Positions 7,092 to 16,651 of a DNA stretch of 64,000 nucleotides are shown here, piece by piece (position 1 is the first letter of the stretch; the number at the start of each line of letters is the position of its first letter). The DNA comes from an uncultured Prevotellaceae bacterium (GTDB taxonomy: Bacteria; Bacteroidota; Bacteroidia; Bacteroidales; Bacteroidaceae). Location: positions 154,023 through 218,022 of the forward strand of contig CADCDK010000001.1 in NCBI GenBank assembly GCA_902800185.1, in the 5' to 3' direction. Below the pieces are notes generated by a model. It did no database searches, was not told the origin of the DNA, and saw only the letters and a program-made list of their open reading frames with translations. A program made the translations under genes and the position numbers.

Positions 7092-9809
7092 ATGGAATTA
7101 GCAAGCAAGTACGACCCGAAAGAGGTCGAGGCCAAATGGTACCAATATTGGCTTGACAACAAGCTCTTCAGTAGCAAACCCGATGAACGTGAGCCCTACA
7201 CCATCGTCATTCCGCCACCCAACGTGACGGGTGTGCTCCACATGGGCCACATGCTCAACAATACGATACAGGACATCCTCGTGCGACGCGCTCGCATGAA
7301 GGGTAAGAACGCATGCTGGGTTCCCGGCACCGACCATGCCTCCATCGCAACCGAGGCGAAAGTGGTGAAGAAGCTCGCTGCCGAGGGCATCAAGAAGCAT
7401 GACCTCTCGCGCGACGAGTTCCTGAAACATGCCTGGGCATGGACAGACGAGCACGGAGGCATCATCCTGAAGCAGCTGCGCAAGCTCGGTGCCTCCTGCG
7501 ACTGGGATCGCACGGCATTCACGATGGACGAGACACGCAGCAAGAGCGTCATCAAGGTCTTCGTGGACCTCTATAATAAGGGACTCATCTACCGCGGCCT
7601 GCGTATGGTGAACTGGGACCCCAAGGCTCTCACCGCCCTCTCCACCGAGGAGGTGGTATATAAAGAGGAACAGAGCCACCTGTTCCACCTTAAATATTAT
7701 GTAGCCGATCCTGAGAACCTGGTCATCCCCGAGAATGCCGAGGAGGAAGGTAACGTCATCCACAAGGACGAGCGCGGCTACTATGCCGTCGTTGCCACAA
7801 CCCGTCCGGAGACCATCATGGGCGACACCGCTATGTGCATCAACCCCAAAGATCCCAAGAACCAGTGGCTCAAGGGTCGTAAGGTCATCGTGCCCTTAGT
7901 GAACCGCGTGATTCCCGTCATCGAAGACCGCTACGTGGACATTGAGTTCGGAACGGGCTGTCTGAAGGTTACACCCGCACACGACACCAACGACTACATG
8001 CTGGGCAAGACACACAACCTGAAGAGCATCGACATCTTCAATGCCGACGGCACCATCTCCGAGGAGTCACCCCTATATGTGGGAATGGACCGTTTCGACT
8101 GCCGCAAGCAGATTGCCAAGGACCTGCAGGAAGCTGGCCTGATGGAGAAGGTAGAGGACTACGTAAACAAGGTGGGCTACTCCGAGCGCAATCCCGACAC
8201 CGCCATCGAGCCGAGACTCTCCATGCAATGGTTCCTCTCCATGCAGCACTTTGCCGACATCGCGCTGCCTCCCGTCATGAACGGCGAGATGAAATTCTAT
8301 CCAGAAAAATACAAGAACACCTATAAGAACTGGTTGGAGAACATACAGGACTGGTGCATCTCACGCCAGCTGTGGTGGGGACACCGCATTCCTGCATACT
8401 ACTTCCCCACAGGAACCGAAGAGGCAGGGGAAACCGAGCACTTCGTCGTAGCCGAGACACGTAAAGAAGCACTCGCCTTGGCCCGGAAGCAGAACCCCGC
8501 CGTGACGGATGCCGACCTCCGACAGGACGAGGATGCCCTCGACACCTGGTTCTCCTCATGGCTATGGCCCATCTCGCTCTTCGACGGCATCAACAACCCG
8601 GGCAACGAGGAAATCAGCTACTACTACCCCACCAGCGACCTCGTGACCGCACCCGACATCATCTTCTTCTGGGTGGCACGCATGATCATGGCTGGCGAGG
8701 AATACATGGGCACGTTCCCCTTCAAGAACGTCTATTTCACAGGCATCGTGCGCGACAAGCTCGGACGCAAGATGTCGAAGTCACTCGGCAACTCACCCGA
8801 CCCGCTGGAACTCATCGAGAAGTTCGGCGCCGATGGCGTGCGCATGGGAATGATGCTCTCCGCACCTGCCGGCAACGACATCCTCTTTGACGAGAGTCTC
8901 TGCGAACAGGGACGCAACTTCAACAACAAGATATGGAATGCCTTCCGACTCGTGAAAGGATGGAAGGTTGACGAGAAAGCCAAGCCAAGCCTCCTGCAGC
9001 TGAAGGCCGTAACAGCCTTCGAGAGCTATCTGCGCAAGGCCAACGAGGAGCTCAATGACCTCTTCTCGAAATACCGCATCTCCGAGGCGCTGATGGTTGT
9101 CTATAAGCTCTTCTGGGACGAGTTCTCCAGCTGGTATCTGGAGGCGGTGAAACCTGCCTTCAAGGACGGCGTTCAGGAAAGCATCGACAGCAACACCTAC
9201 GGAAAGACACTCGAATTCTTCGACATCCTCCTGAAGATGCTACACCCTTTCATGCCCTTCATCACCGAAGAGCTGTGGCAGGCCCTCTACGAGCGCAAGG
9301 ACGGCGAAAGTATCATGTCGCAGACGCTCGAACTGGCACAGGTAAGCAAGTTCAGCACCCAGCAGATCCTGGATATGGAATACGCCAAGCAGGTCATCTC
9401 GCAAGTACGTGCCATCCGCAGCCAGAAGAACATCGCACCCAAACAGACGCTGAAGGTCATCGACTGCACAGGGCACGCCACCGACAAGGAAATTATCGAG
9501 AAGCTTGCCAATGCCGAGCTCACACAAGGCGAGAAGCCCTCGGATGCCACAGCCTTCATGGTTGGAACCGACGAGTTTGCCGTACCCCTCGGCGACCTCA
9601 TCGACGTCAAGGCGGAGCTGGAAAAGGCAGAAGCACAACTGCAACACCTGGAAGGATTCCTTGCCGGCGTGATGAAGAAACTCTCCAACGAGCGTTTCGT
9701 TGCCAACGCCCCCGAAGCCGTTGTCGCCATGGAGCGCAAGAAGCAGGCAGACTCCGAGGAGAAGATTGCCTCGCTGAAGCAAATGATCGAAGAACTGAAG
9801 AAGAAATAA
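7092..9809 (+). CDS. valS: Valine--tRNA ligase
   Basis: Cytoplasmic class I aminoacyl-tRNA synthetase charging tRNA-Val, 905 aa, close to the usual length. Signatures in order: the HIGH-type site HMGH within [15 protein letters not shown] near residue 50; the CP1 editing domain ([23 protein letters not shown]); the KMSKS loop as [14 protein letters not shown]; the anticodon-binding domain; and a C-terminal coiled-coil tRNA arm rich in Lys and Glu. It has its own promoter, and tandem hairpin terminators follow, so it appears monocistronic. Confidence 0.98.
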   Translation: MELASKYDPKEVEAKWYQYWLDNKLFSSKPDEREPYTIVIPPPNVTGVLHMGHMLNNTIQDILVRRARMKGKNACWVPGTDHASIATEAKVVKKLAAEGIKKHDLSRDEFLKHAWAWTDEHGGIILKQLRKLGASCDWDRTAFTMDETRSKSVIKVFVDLYNKGLIYRGLRMVNWDPKALTALSTEEVVYKEEQSHLFHLKYYVADPENLVIPENAEEEGNVIHKDERGYYAVVATTRPETIMGDTAMCINPKDPKNQWLKGRKVIVPLVNRVIPVIEDRYVDIEFGTGCLKVTPAHDTNDYMLGKTHNLKSIDIFNADGTISEESPLYVGMDRFDCRKQIAKDLQEAGLMEKVEDYVNKVGYSERNPDTAIEPRLSMQWFLSMQHFADIALPPVMNGEMKFYPEKYKNTYKNWLENIQDWCISRQLWWGHRIPAYYFPTGTEEAGETEHFVVAETRKEALALARKQNPAVTDADLRQDEDALDTWFSSWLWPISLFDGINNPGNEEISYYYPTSDLVTAPDIIFFWVARMIMAGEEYMGTFPFKNVYFTGIVRDKLGRKMSKSLGNSPDPLELIEKFGADGVRMGMMLSAPAGNDILFDESLCEQGRNFNNKIWNAFRLVKGWKVDEKAKPSLLQLKAVTAFESYLRKANEELNDLFSKYRISEALMVVYKLFWDEFSSWYLEAVKPAFKDGVQESIDSNTYGKTLEFFDILLKMLHPFMPFITEELWQALYERKDGESIMSQTLELAQVSKFSTQQILDMEYAKQVISQVRAIRSQKNIAPKQTLKVIDCTGHATDKEIIEKLANAELTQGEKPSDATAFMVGTDEFAVPLGDLIDVKAELEKAEAQLQHLEGFLAGVMKKLSNERFVANAPEAVVAMERKKQADSEEKIASLKQMIEELKKK

Positions 9810-9893
9810 CGCCAAGGATATCATTCTCTTGGCGGTTCTTTCAAACCTGCATAAAACCTGCAACTAAAACGAATTTGGTTGCAGGCTTTCTTA
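9810..9893 (+). terminator. Two tandem terminator hairpins after valS
   Basis: The first hairpin pairs CGCCAAG (9810-9816) with CTTGGCG (9828-9834), followed by GTTCTTTC. The second pairs CCTGCAAC (9857-9864) with GTTGCAGG (9878-9885), followed by CTTTCTT. Together they isolate valS from galM. Confidence 0.8.
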
Positions 9894-9941
9894 TCTTTAA
9901 TTGTTTTTAACACACCCTGCCTGCTATTTTTCATGTTTTAA

Positions 9942-9973
9942 TTTGTCATTATCGTTTTTTTTCACTTACTTTG
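9942..9973 (+). promoter_or_regulatory. galM promoter, TTTG-N20-TTACTTTG
   Basis: TTTG at 9942-9945 and TTACTTTG at 9966-9973 with a 20-base spacer. The -7 element departs from TAnnTTTG at its second base, so it is weaker than the valS promoter. The galM ATG follows 32 bases later. Confidence 0.55.
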
Positions 9974-10005
9974 CAACAAAGTATAGTAACTAAAAACGTA
10001 ACGTT

Positions 10006-11100
10006 ATGACAAACACAACGGAAACAGTGAACCTCTGTGGCCTGAAACGCGAAGACTTTCAGACCACTATCAACGGTAAGAAAACGGATCTCTACATCCT
10101 GAGAAACAGCGTAGGAAACGAAGTAGCCATCACCAACTACGGCGGTGCGCTCGTGGCTATCATGGTGCCCGACAAGAACGGCAAGCATGCCAATGTCATC
10201 CAGGGACACGACAACATCCAGGACGTCATCAACTCTCCCGAGCCCTATCTCTCCACCCTGATTGGAAGATACGGCAACCGCATCTGCAAGGGACGCTTCC
10301 AGCTCAACGGAAAACAGTATGAGCTGTTCGTCAACAACGGCCCCAACTCCCTCCACGGAGGCAAGACGGGCTGGAATGCCAAGGTATGGGAAGCCCTCCA
10401 GATGAACGACCGCTCGGTGGTTCTCAAGTATGTGAGCCCCTACGGTGAGGAAGGCTACACGGGCGAAGTGAGAGTAACCGTCATCTACACCTTTACCGAC
10501 GAGAACGAGCTGGTCATTGAATACATGGCCACCACGAATAAGAAGACCATCCTGAACCTCACAAGTCACGGATTCTTCTCCCTGCAGGGAATTGCCGCCC
10601 CCACTCCGACCATCGACAACCAGATTTGCGAAATCAACGCCGACTACTATCTCCCCATCGACGAGACGAGCATCCCCACTGGCGAAATCCGCTTCGTGGC
10701 AGGCACGCCGTTTGACTTCCGCACCCCGAAACCCGTCGGACAGGATATCGACGACCCCAACGACGAGCAGATCAAGAACGGTGCCGGATACGACCATTGC
10801 TACGTGCTCAACAAGAAGGAAGAGGGCGAGCTGAGCTTCGCCGCCAAGATTGTCGAGCCCGTGAGTGGCAGAACGATGGAAGTCTATACCACAGAGCCGG
10901 GTGTACAGCTCTACTCCGACAACTGGGCTGATGGCTATGCCGGACAGCAAGGAGCCACATTCCCCCGTCGCTCGGGCATCTGCTTCGAGTGCCAGCACTT
11001 CCCCGACACGCCTAACCACCCCTACTTCCCCTCTGTCGTTCTTCGCCCAGGTGAGGAATACAAACAGAAGACCATCTACAAGTTCGGTGTGGAGAAATAA
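10006..11100 (+). CDS. galM: Aldose 1-epimerase (mutarotase), cytoplasmic
   Basis: Interconverts the alpha and beta anomers of galactose and related aldoses, supplying the alpha anomer to galactokinase. It is 364 aa with no signal peptide, so it acts in the cytoplasm. Family signatures are ITNYGGALVAIMVPDKNG, IGRYGNRI, the histidine in NSLHGGKTGWN, a histidine in LTSHGFF where most homologues have NHxYFNL, GYDHCYVLN, and the catalytic glutamate in ICFECQHFPDTPNH. It lies 61 bases before galK, forming a short galactose unit. A secreted paralogue is encoded at 13,912. Confidence 0.93.
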   Translation: MTNTTETVNLCGLKREDFQTTINGKKTDLYILRNSVGNEVAITNYGGALVAIMVPDKNGKHANVIQGHDNIQDVINSPEPYLSTLIGRYGNRICKGRFQLNGKQYELFVNNGPNSLHGGKTGWNAKVWEALQMNDRSVVLKYVSPYGEEGYTGEVRVTVIYTFTDENELVIEYMATTNKKTILNLTSHGFFSLQGIAAPTPTIDNQICEINADYYLPIDETSIPTGEIRFVAGTPFDFRTPKPVGQDIDDPNDEQIKNGAGYDHCYVLNKKEEGELSFAAKIVEPVSGRTMEVYTTEPGVQLYSDNWADGYAGQQGATFPRRSGICFECQHFPDTPNHPYFPSVVLRPGEEYKQKTIYKFGVEK

Positions 11101-11161
11101 TAGAAAAGAAACCTTTGAATTATAATCAAACAAATTACTAACAAATTAAAATCATACAATT

Positions 11162-12325
11162 ATGGACATTGAATTCGTAAGAAGTCGTTTCATCAAGCAC
11201 TTTGATGGCAAAACAGGAAACATCTACGCCTCTCCAGGTCGTATCAACCTCATCGGCGAACACACCGACTATAACGGTGGCTTCGTATTCCCCGGTGCTG
11301 TTGACAAGGGTATCATGGCAGAAATGCGCCCCAACGGAACGGATAGCACAATCCGCGCCTACTCTATCGACCTGAAGGATCGCGTCGATTTCGACTTCCA
11401 CGATGGTCAGGGACCACGTGCAAGCTGGGCTCGCTACATCTATGGTATCGCTCTGGAAATGGAGAAGCTGGGCGTTCCTGTCAAGGGCTTCAACATCGCT
11501 TTTGCCGGTGATGTGCCCCTCGGTGCCGGTATGTCTTCTTCTGCAGCAATGGAGAGCTGTTTCGCCTGTGGCTTGAACGACCTGTTCGGCGACAACAAGG
11601 TCTCCAAGTGGGATATGGTTCTGGCTGGTCAGGCAACAGAGCACAACTATTGCGGTGTGAACTGCGGTATCATGGACCAGTTCGCAAGTGTATTCGGACA
11701 GGCAGGTAAGCTGATGCGTCTCGACTGCCGTAGCCGCGAGTTCGAGTACTTCCCCTTCGACCCGAAGGGCTATAAGCTCGTTCTGCTCAACTCTTGCGTA
11801 AAGCACGAACTCGCCGGTTCTCCCTACAACGACCGCCGCAACTCTTGCGAGAACGTTGTGAAGCACATCGCCGCCAAGCATCCGGAGGGAACATTCGAGA
11901 CCCTGCGCGACTGCACATGGGAACAGTTGGAGGAAGTACGTGCTGAGGTAGGCGAAGAAGACTACAAGCGCGCACACTTCGTACTCGGTGAGAAAGACCG
12001 CGTGCTGGCCGTTTGCGATGCCCTCGTTGCTGGTGACTACGAAACCGTAGGTAAGAAAATGTATGAGACTCACAATGGCCTGAGCAAAGAGTATGAAGTA
12101 TCTTGCGAAGAGCTTGACTTCCTGAACGACATCGCCAAGGAGAACGGCGTAACAGGTAGTCGTATCATGGGTGGCGGCTTCGGTGGTTGCACCATCAACC
12201 TCGTGAAGGACGAACTCTACGATTCATTCATTGCAGATGCCAAGGCTAAATACGCTGCCAAGTATGGCAAGGAGCCGAAAGTTTATGATGTCATCATCAG
12301 CGACGGTTCACGTAAAATCTGCTAA
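11162..12325 (+). CDS. galK: Galactokinase
   Basis: GHMP-family kinase phosphorylating alpha-D-galactose to galactose-1-phosphate, first step of the Leloir pathway. It is 387 aa, the usual size. The galactokinase signature GRINLIGEHTDYNGG is at about residues 22-36, the ATP-binding PLGAGMSSSAAMES motif at about 119-132, and the C-terminal GHMP motif GSRIMGGGFGGCT near residue 340. galT is not in this window. A strong terminator follows 16 bases after the stop, partly separating it from the downstream permease. Confidence 0.96.
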   Translation: MDIEFVRSRFIKHFDGKTGNIYASPGRINLIGEHTDYNGGFVFPGAVDKGIMAEMRPNGTDSTIRAYSIDLKDRVDFDFHDGQGPRASWARYIYGIALEMEKLGVPVKGFNIAFAGDVPLGAGMSSSAAMESCFACGLNDLFGDNKVSKWDMVLAGQATEHNYCGVNCGIMDQFASVFGQAGKLMRLDCRSREFEYFPFDPKGYKLVLLNSCVKHELAGSPYNDRRNSCENVVKHIAAKHPEGTFETLRDCTWEQLEEVRAEVGEEDYKRAHFVLGEKDRVLAVCDALVAGDYETVGKKMYETHNGLSKEYEVSCEELDFLNDIAKENGVTGSRIMGGGFGGCTINLVKDELYDSFIADAKAKYAAKYGKEPKVYDVIISDGSRKIC

Positions 12326-12341
12326 TCATTAATTAAAACGA

Positions 12342-12384
12342 GGTCTGCAATAAGCTGTAAACCAGCGCATTGCAGACCTTTATT
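12342..12384 (+). terminator. Terminator between galK and the permease gene
   Basis: Perfect 10-bp stem GGTCTGCAAT (12342-12351) with ATTGCAGACC (12369-12378), followed by TTTATTT. The permease starts only 30 bases later with no clear promoter of its own, so the site may set relative expression by partial readthrough. Confidence 0.8.
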
Positions 12385-12414
12385 TAAACAAAACAATTAT
12401 AAAATAAAAGACAA

Positions 12415-13704
12415 ATGAGTCAAGAAAAGAAACAATGGCCGGCCATCATCGTCATGATAGCCCTTTTCGCAATGATTGCCTTCGTGACCAACCTGTGCTC
12501 GCCTATGGGTGTTATTGTGAAGAACCAGTTTGGAACGACCAACTTCATGGCCATGATTGGTAACTATGGCAACTTTGGTGCCTACCTGCTGATGGGATTC
12601 CCCTCTGGCTTGATGATTCAGAAATGGGGCTACAAGCGTACTGCTCTGATTGGTCTGTTGGTAGGTATCACCGGCATCCTCATACAATGGCTTTCCGGTT
12701 GGGGCGGTATGGCCGTCTATCTCATTGGAGCCCTCATTTCCGGTGGTTGCATGTGTATCCTGAATACCGTTGTGAACCCCATGCTGAACCTGCTCGGTGG
12801 TGGTGGTAACAAGGGTAACCAACTCATCCAGACCGGTGGTGTGTTCAACTCTTCGGCTGCCGTTGCCGTATATATCATCATGGGTGCCCTCATCGGCGAT
12901 GCTGCCAAGGCAAAGATTTCCGATGCAACTCCCGCCCTGATGATTGCACTTGCCATCTTCGTCATCGCCTTTGTTGTGATCCTCTTCACCAAGATTGAGG
13001 AGCCCTATCAGGCCAAGAAAGAAAGCACAGGCAAGAAAGACCCGCACAGCGCATTCTCTTTCCGCCACTTCAACCTCGGCATCCTTGCCATCGGTCTCTA
13101 TGGTGGTGTGGAGATGGGTATTCCCGGATTCATCCTGCAGTATCTTACAGCCGCTCCCGACGCAGCAACTCCTGGTCTCGCAATGGATGCAGGCTATGCC
13201 GGAACCTTGGGTTCCATCTACTTCCTATTGATGCTCGTTGGCCGTTTCATCGGCGCCAGCGTGGGTGGCAAGGTGAGCACCAAAGCCATGATGACCTTTG
13301 TGGCAGGCCTCGCCGTCATCCTGCTCCTGCTGGGTATCTACCTGCCCACCTCAACGGCTGTCAGCGTGCCTGGTATCGACTACACCAACATGGCTATCCT
13401 CTGGGGTGACGTACCTGTTGGCATCTTCTGCTTCCTGCTCGTTGGCCTCTGCGCCAGCGTGATGTGGGGTGGTATCTTCAACCTCGCTACAGAGGGCCTC
13501 GGCAAGTACACCGCTATCGCCTCTGGCGCATTCATGACAATGGTTGTCGGCTTCGCTATCATGGTAGCCGTACAGGGTCTTGTAGCCGACATCACCGGCA
13601 GCTATCTCACCTCTTACTGGGTACCGCTGCTCTGTGCCGCCTACATCCTCTACTATGCGCTCATCGGCTCGAAGAACGTCAATACCGACATTCCCGTTGA
13701 TTAA
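12415..13704 (+). CDS. FHS-family sugar:H+ symporter (galactose/glucose/fucose permease type)
   Basis: Major facilitator superfamily permease, 429 aa with about twelve hydrophobic segments. The region GNYGNFGAYLLMGFPSGLMI followed by KWGYKRT resembles the FucP/GluP (fucose-galactose-glucose:H+ symporter) subfamily, with the charged loop after helix 3. The second half repeats the MFS fold (GLCASVMWGGIFNLATEGLG). Position directly after galM-galK makes galactose the likeliest substrate, which is inference. A strong terminator follows. Confidence 0.85.
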   Translation: MSQEKKQWPAIIVMIALFAMIAFVTNLCSPMGVIVKNQFGTTNFMAMIGNYGNFGAYLLMGFPSGLMIQKWGYKRTALIGLLVGITGILIQWLSGWGGMAVYLIGALISGGCMCILNTVVNPMLNLLGGGGNKGNQLIQTGGVFNSSAAVAVYIIMGALIGDAAKAKISDATPALMIALAIFVIAFVVILFTKIEEPYQAKKESTGKKDPHSAFSFRHFNLGILAIGLYGGVEMGIPGFILQYLTAAPDAATPGLAMDAGYAGTLGSIYFLLMLVGRFIGASVGGKVSTKAMMTFVAGLAVILLLLGIYLPTSTAVSVPGIDYTNMAILWGDVPVGIFCFLLVGLCASVMWGGIFNLATEGLGKYTAIASGAFMTMVVGFAIMVAVQGLVADITGSYLTSYWVPLLCAAYILYYALIGSKNVNTDIPVD

Positions 13705-13760
13705 ACGAAAACCAAAGTTCCCTTTCCTGCCCAAAAAGCAGCAAAGGACGTTATCTATAG

Positions 13761-13794
13761 GGCTTGCATCGAAAGGTGCAAGCCTTTTCTTTTT
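13761..13794 (+). terminator. Terminator after the FHS permease
   Basis: Perfect 8-bp stem GGCTTGCA (13761-13768) with TGCAAGCC (13777-13784), followed by TTTTCTTTTT. It separates the galactose unit from the arabinose unit. Confidence 0.85.
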
Positions 13795-13886
13795 GCATTT
13801 TAATATATAATAACACTTGTTCTTTTAAAAAAGTTGGAAAAAGTTGATGCCCTTTAAATAAAAAGTAGTAATTTTACACCAAAATT

Positions 13887-13911
13887 TTAGTACTAATTTA
13901 ATGAATTCATT
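13887..13911 (+). promoter_or_regulatory. Two adjacent palindromes before the arabinose-unit first gene
   Basis: TTAGTACTAA (13887-13896) and AATGAATTCATT (13900-13911) are perfect palindromes between a promoter-like TAATTTTAC (from 13869) and the ATG at 13912. The location suits a repressor operator for the AraR-like protein encoded at 18,422, but no second copy was found to support that. Confidence 0.35.
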
Positions 13912-15108
13912 ATGAGACATCTCAAAAGCATCATTTTGGGAGCAGGTATGACCGCTCTCCTACTGTCTTCTTGCGCCAATGGCAACGAGACACAACTGAC
14001 GGTATCTGGACTGAATCCTGCCGCCTTCGACACAACCATCAACGAGAAGCCCGTCAAGCTTTACACGCTGAAGAATGCCAACGGCATGGAGGTTTGCATC
14101 ACCAACTATGGTGGTCGCGTCGTATCACTCGTCGTACCCGATAAGGATGGCAAAGCCACCGATGTCGTGTTGGGCTTCGACAACATCCAGCAGTATGCCG
14201 ACACACTGAACACGCCTACCGACTACGGTTCAAGCGTAGGCCGCTATGCCAACCGCATCTGCGACGGCAAGTTCACCCTGAATGGCGAGACCTATCAGCT
14301 CCGCCAGAACGATCCTCATGACGGAGACACTCGCATTCACTGTCTGCATGGCGGAGGCGCTACGGGCTGGATGAATCAGGTGTACGATGTTCTTGAGGCT
14401 AACGACTCTGTCTTGAAGTTGCAGATCAGGGCTGCCGACGGCGAGAACGGATTCCCTGGCAACGTGGTAGCTACAACAACCTACAAGGTGACTGCCGACA
14501 ATGTGCTCGATATCGTCTGGGAGGCAACTACCGACAAACCAACCATCATCAACCAGACCAACCACAACTACTACAACCTGAGTGGAGATTTGGAGAATGC
14601 TGCCTATGACCAGATTCTCTATGTCAATGCCGACAACTTCACTGAGGCTGACTTCAGCTATATGCCCACAGGCAAGATTCTGCCCGTAGAAGGCACTCCG
14701 ATGGATTTCCGCACACCGCATGCCGTTGGCGACAGCATCAAGTCGGAATACTATCAGACAAAGAATGCTCACGGCTACGACCACAACTGGTGCCTGAACA
14801 CCTATAAGGACGGCAAAGGCGACGACACACAAGTTTGCGCTTCCCTCTACAGCCCCAGGACGGGCATCTTCATGGAGATGTTTACCAACGAGCCGGGCGT
14901 ACAGGTATATAGCGGAAACTTCCAGGGTGTAGGTGGAGAAGAGAACGTTGTTCGCAAGCTGGGTAAGAAGTATCCACAACACGTAAGCGTATGCCTCGAG
15001 AGCCAAAAGTATCCTGACTCGCCCAACCATCCTGAGTGGGCAAGTCCCGTGGTGACTCCCGAGAATCCTTACTATAGCCACGCTGCCTATAAGTTCTCCA
15101 TCAAATAA
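13912..15108 (+). CDS. Aldose 1-epimerase, predicted lipoprotein
   Basis: Mutarotase of the GalM family, 398 aa, with an N-terminal lipoprotein signal: positively charged start, hydrophobic core, and lipobox LLSSC with the cysteine at about residue 22. It should therefore act in the periplasm, anchored to a membrane. Signatures parallel the cytoplasmic galM: CITNYGGRVVSLVVPDKDGK, VGRYANRI, the histidine in IHCLHGGGATGW, NQTNHNYYNL, GYDHNWCL, and the glutamate in VCLESQKYPDSPNHPEW. It heads the arabinose unit, so mutarotation of liberated arabinose before uptake is plausible (inference). Confidence 0.9.
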   Translation: MRHLKSIILGAGMTALLLSSCANGNETQLTVSGLNPAAFDTTINEKPVKLYTLKNANGMEVCITNYGGRVVSLVVPDKDGKATDVVLGFDNIQQYADTLNTPTDYGSSVGRYANRICDGKFTLNGETYQLRQNDPHDGDTRIHCLHGGGATGWMNQVYDVLEANDSVLKLQIRAADGENGFPGNVVATTTYKVTADNVLDIVWEATTDKPTIINQTNHNYYNLSGDLENAAYDQILYVNADNFTEADFSYMPTGKILPVEGTPMDFRTPHAVGDSIKSEYYQTKNAHGYDHNWCLNTYKDGKGDDTQVCASLYSPRTGIFMEMFTNEPGVQVYSGNFQGVGGEENVVRKLGKKYPQHVSVCLESQKYPDSPNHPEWASPVVTPENPYYSHAAYKFSIK

Positions 15109-15124
15109 TCATTGACTATTGATC

Positions 15125-16597
15125 ATGATGGCTAACACAGAAAACGGAAACAGAGGTTACCTGATAGGCATTGTGATGGTAGCTGTGTTGGGCGGACTCT
15201 TGTTCGGATACGACACAGCTGTCATCTCGGGTGCAGAAAAGGGACTACAAGCCTTTTTCATGAATTCCGATGACTTCCAGTACAATGACGTCTGGCATGG
15301 ATTCACATCCGCCAGCGCATTGATTGGCTGCATCATCGGCTCCGCCCTCTCCGGTTTCCTCGCCACTAACTTGGGACGCAAACGCTCGCTTATTATTGCC
15401 GGCTTGCTTTTCTTCGTGTCGGCATTGGGCTCGATGACGCCTGAGTTCCTGTTTTTCGAATACGGGAAGCCAACCTTCTCACTACTGATGATGTTTAACT
15501 TTTACCGCATCATCGGCGGCATCGGCGTAGGCTTGGCTTCTGCCATCTGCCCGATGTACATCGGTGAGGTCGCTCCCTCCAACATCCGGGGAATGCTTGT
15601 CAGCTGGAATCAGTTTGCGATTATCTTCGGCCAGTTGGTGGTGTACTTCGTCAACTTCTTTATCTTGGGAGAACACATCCAGCCGCTTGTGGAAGAGATG
15701 GGGAAAGGCATAGCCGCTATCAATCCCGCTGCACAATGGACGGTAACGACAGGCTGGCGATACATGTTCGGCTCAGAGGCAATTCCGGCAGGACTCTTCG
15801 CCCTGCTCATCTGCTTGGTGCCCGAAACACCACGCTATCTTGTCAGCATAGGTCGTGATGATGTAGCAGAGCGCATCCTGGCGAAAATCAATGGTTCGAC
15901 AAAAGCCGCCCGCATTCTACAGGACATCAAGGACACGATGGTGGTGAAAACCGAGAAACTAATGACCTATGGCTTTATGTGCATTTTTGTGGGCATTATG
16001 CTCTCAGTGTTCCAGCAGGCCGTAGGAATCAACGCCGTTCTCTACTATGCTCCCCGTACCTTTGGTGACATGGGCATGCAAGACCCCATGATGATTACTG
16101 TTATCATGGGCTTCATCAACATCATGTTTACTCTGGTAGCCATTTTCACAGTAGAGAAGTGGGGACGCAAGCCCCTTCTCATCACTGGCTCCATCGGTAT
16201 GGCTGTAGGCGCTATGGGCGTTGCAGCCACCTTCGGACATGCCGGACTGGAAGCCGTCACCTGCCTCAGCCTCATGCTCTATGCCGCCTCGTTCATGTTC
16301 TCGTGGGGGCCCATCACCTGGGTTCTCATCGCCGAGATCTTCCCGAACACCATCCGTGGCGGAGCTGTAGCGATAGCCGTTGCCTTCCAATGGATATTCA
16401 ACTTCATCGTCAGCTCCTCATTCGTGCCGATGTTCAACATGCACCTTACCGAGGGCGATGACTTTGGCCATTGGTTCACCTACGGACTCTACGGCATCAT
16501 CTGCCTGCTGGCAGCACTCTTCGTATGGAAGCTTGTTCCCGAGACCAAGGGAAAGACGCTGGAAGACATGACTGCCATGTGGAAAAGGAGAAAGTAA
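15125..16597 (+). CDS. Sugar porter of the XylE/AraE type (pentose:H+ symporter)
   Basis: MFS sugar porter, about 490 aa, twelve predicted helices, inner membrane. Subfamily signatures are GGLLFGYDTAVISGAEKG in helix 1, the charged loop NLGRKRS after helix 2, YIGEVAPSNIRGMLVSWNQF after helix 6, VPETPRYL, QQAVGINAVLYYAPRTF in helix 7, EKWGRKP, and the C-terminal VPETKGKTLEDM. The frame also opens at a TTG two codons upstream; ATG 15125 is chosen. It lies 16 bases after the lipoprotein epimerase, inside an arabinose operon, so L-arabinose is the likely substrate, though xylose is also possible for this subfamily. Confidence 0.9.
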   Translation: MMANTENGNRGYLIGIVMVAVLGGLLFGYDTAVISGAEKGLQAFFMNSDDFQYNDVWHGFTSASALIGCIIGSALSGFLATNLGRKRSLIIAGLLFFVSALGSMTPEFLFFEYGKPTFSLLMMFNFYRIIGGIGVGLASAICPMYIGEVAPSNIRGMLVSWNQFAIIFGQLVVYFVNFFILGEHIQPLVEEMGKGIAAINPAAQWTVTTGWRYMFGSEAIPAGLFALLICLVPETPRYLVSIGRDDVAERILAKINGSTKAARILQDIKDTMVVKTEKLMTYGFMCIFVGIMLSVFQQAVGINAVLYYAPRTFGDMGMQDPMMITVIMGFINIMFTLVAIFTVEKWGRKPLLITGSIGMAVGAMGVAATFGHAGLEAVTCLSLMLYAASFMFSWGPITWVLIAEIFPNTIRGGAVAIAVAFQWIFNFIVSSSFVPMFNMHLTEGDDFGHWFTYGLYGIICLLAALFVWKLVPETKGKTLEDMTAMWKRRK

Positions 16598-16651
16598 CAA
16601 GCAAATCAACAATTAAAAACATTAATCATTAATAAACAGTAAAATTAAGCT

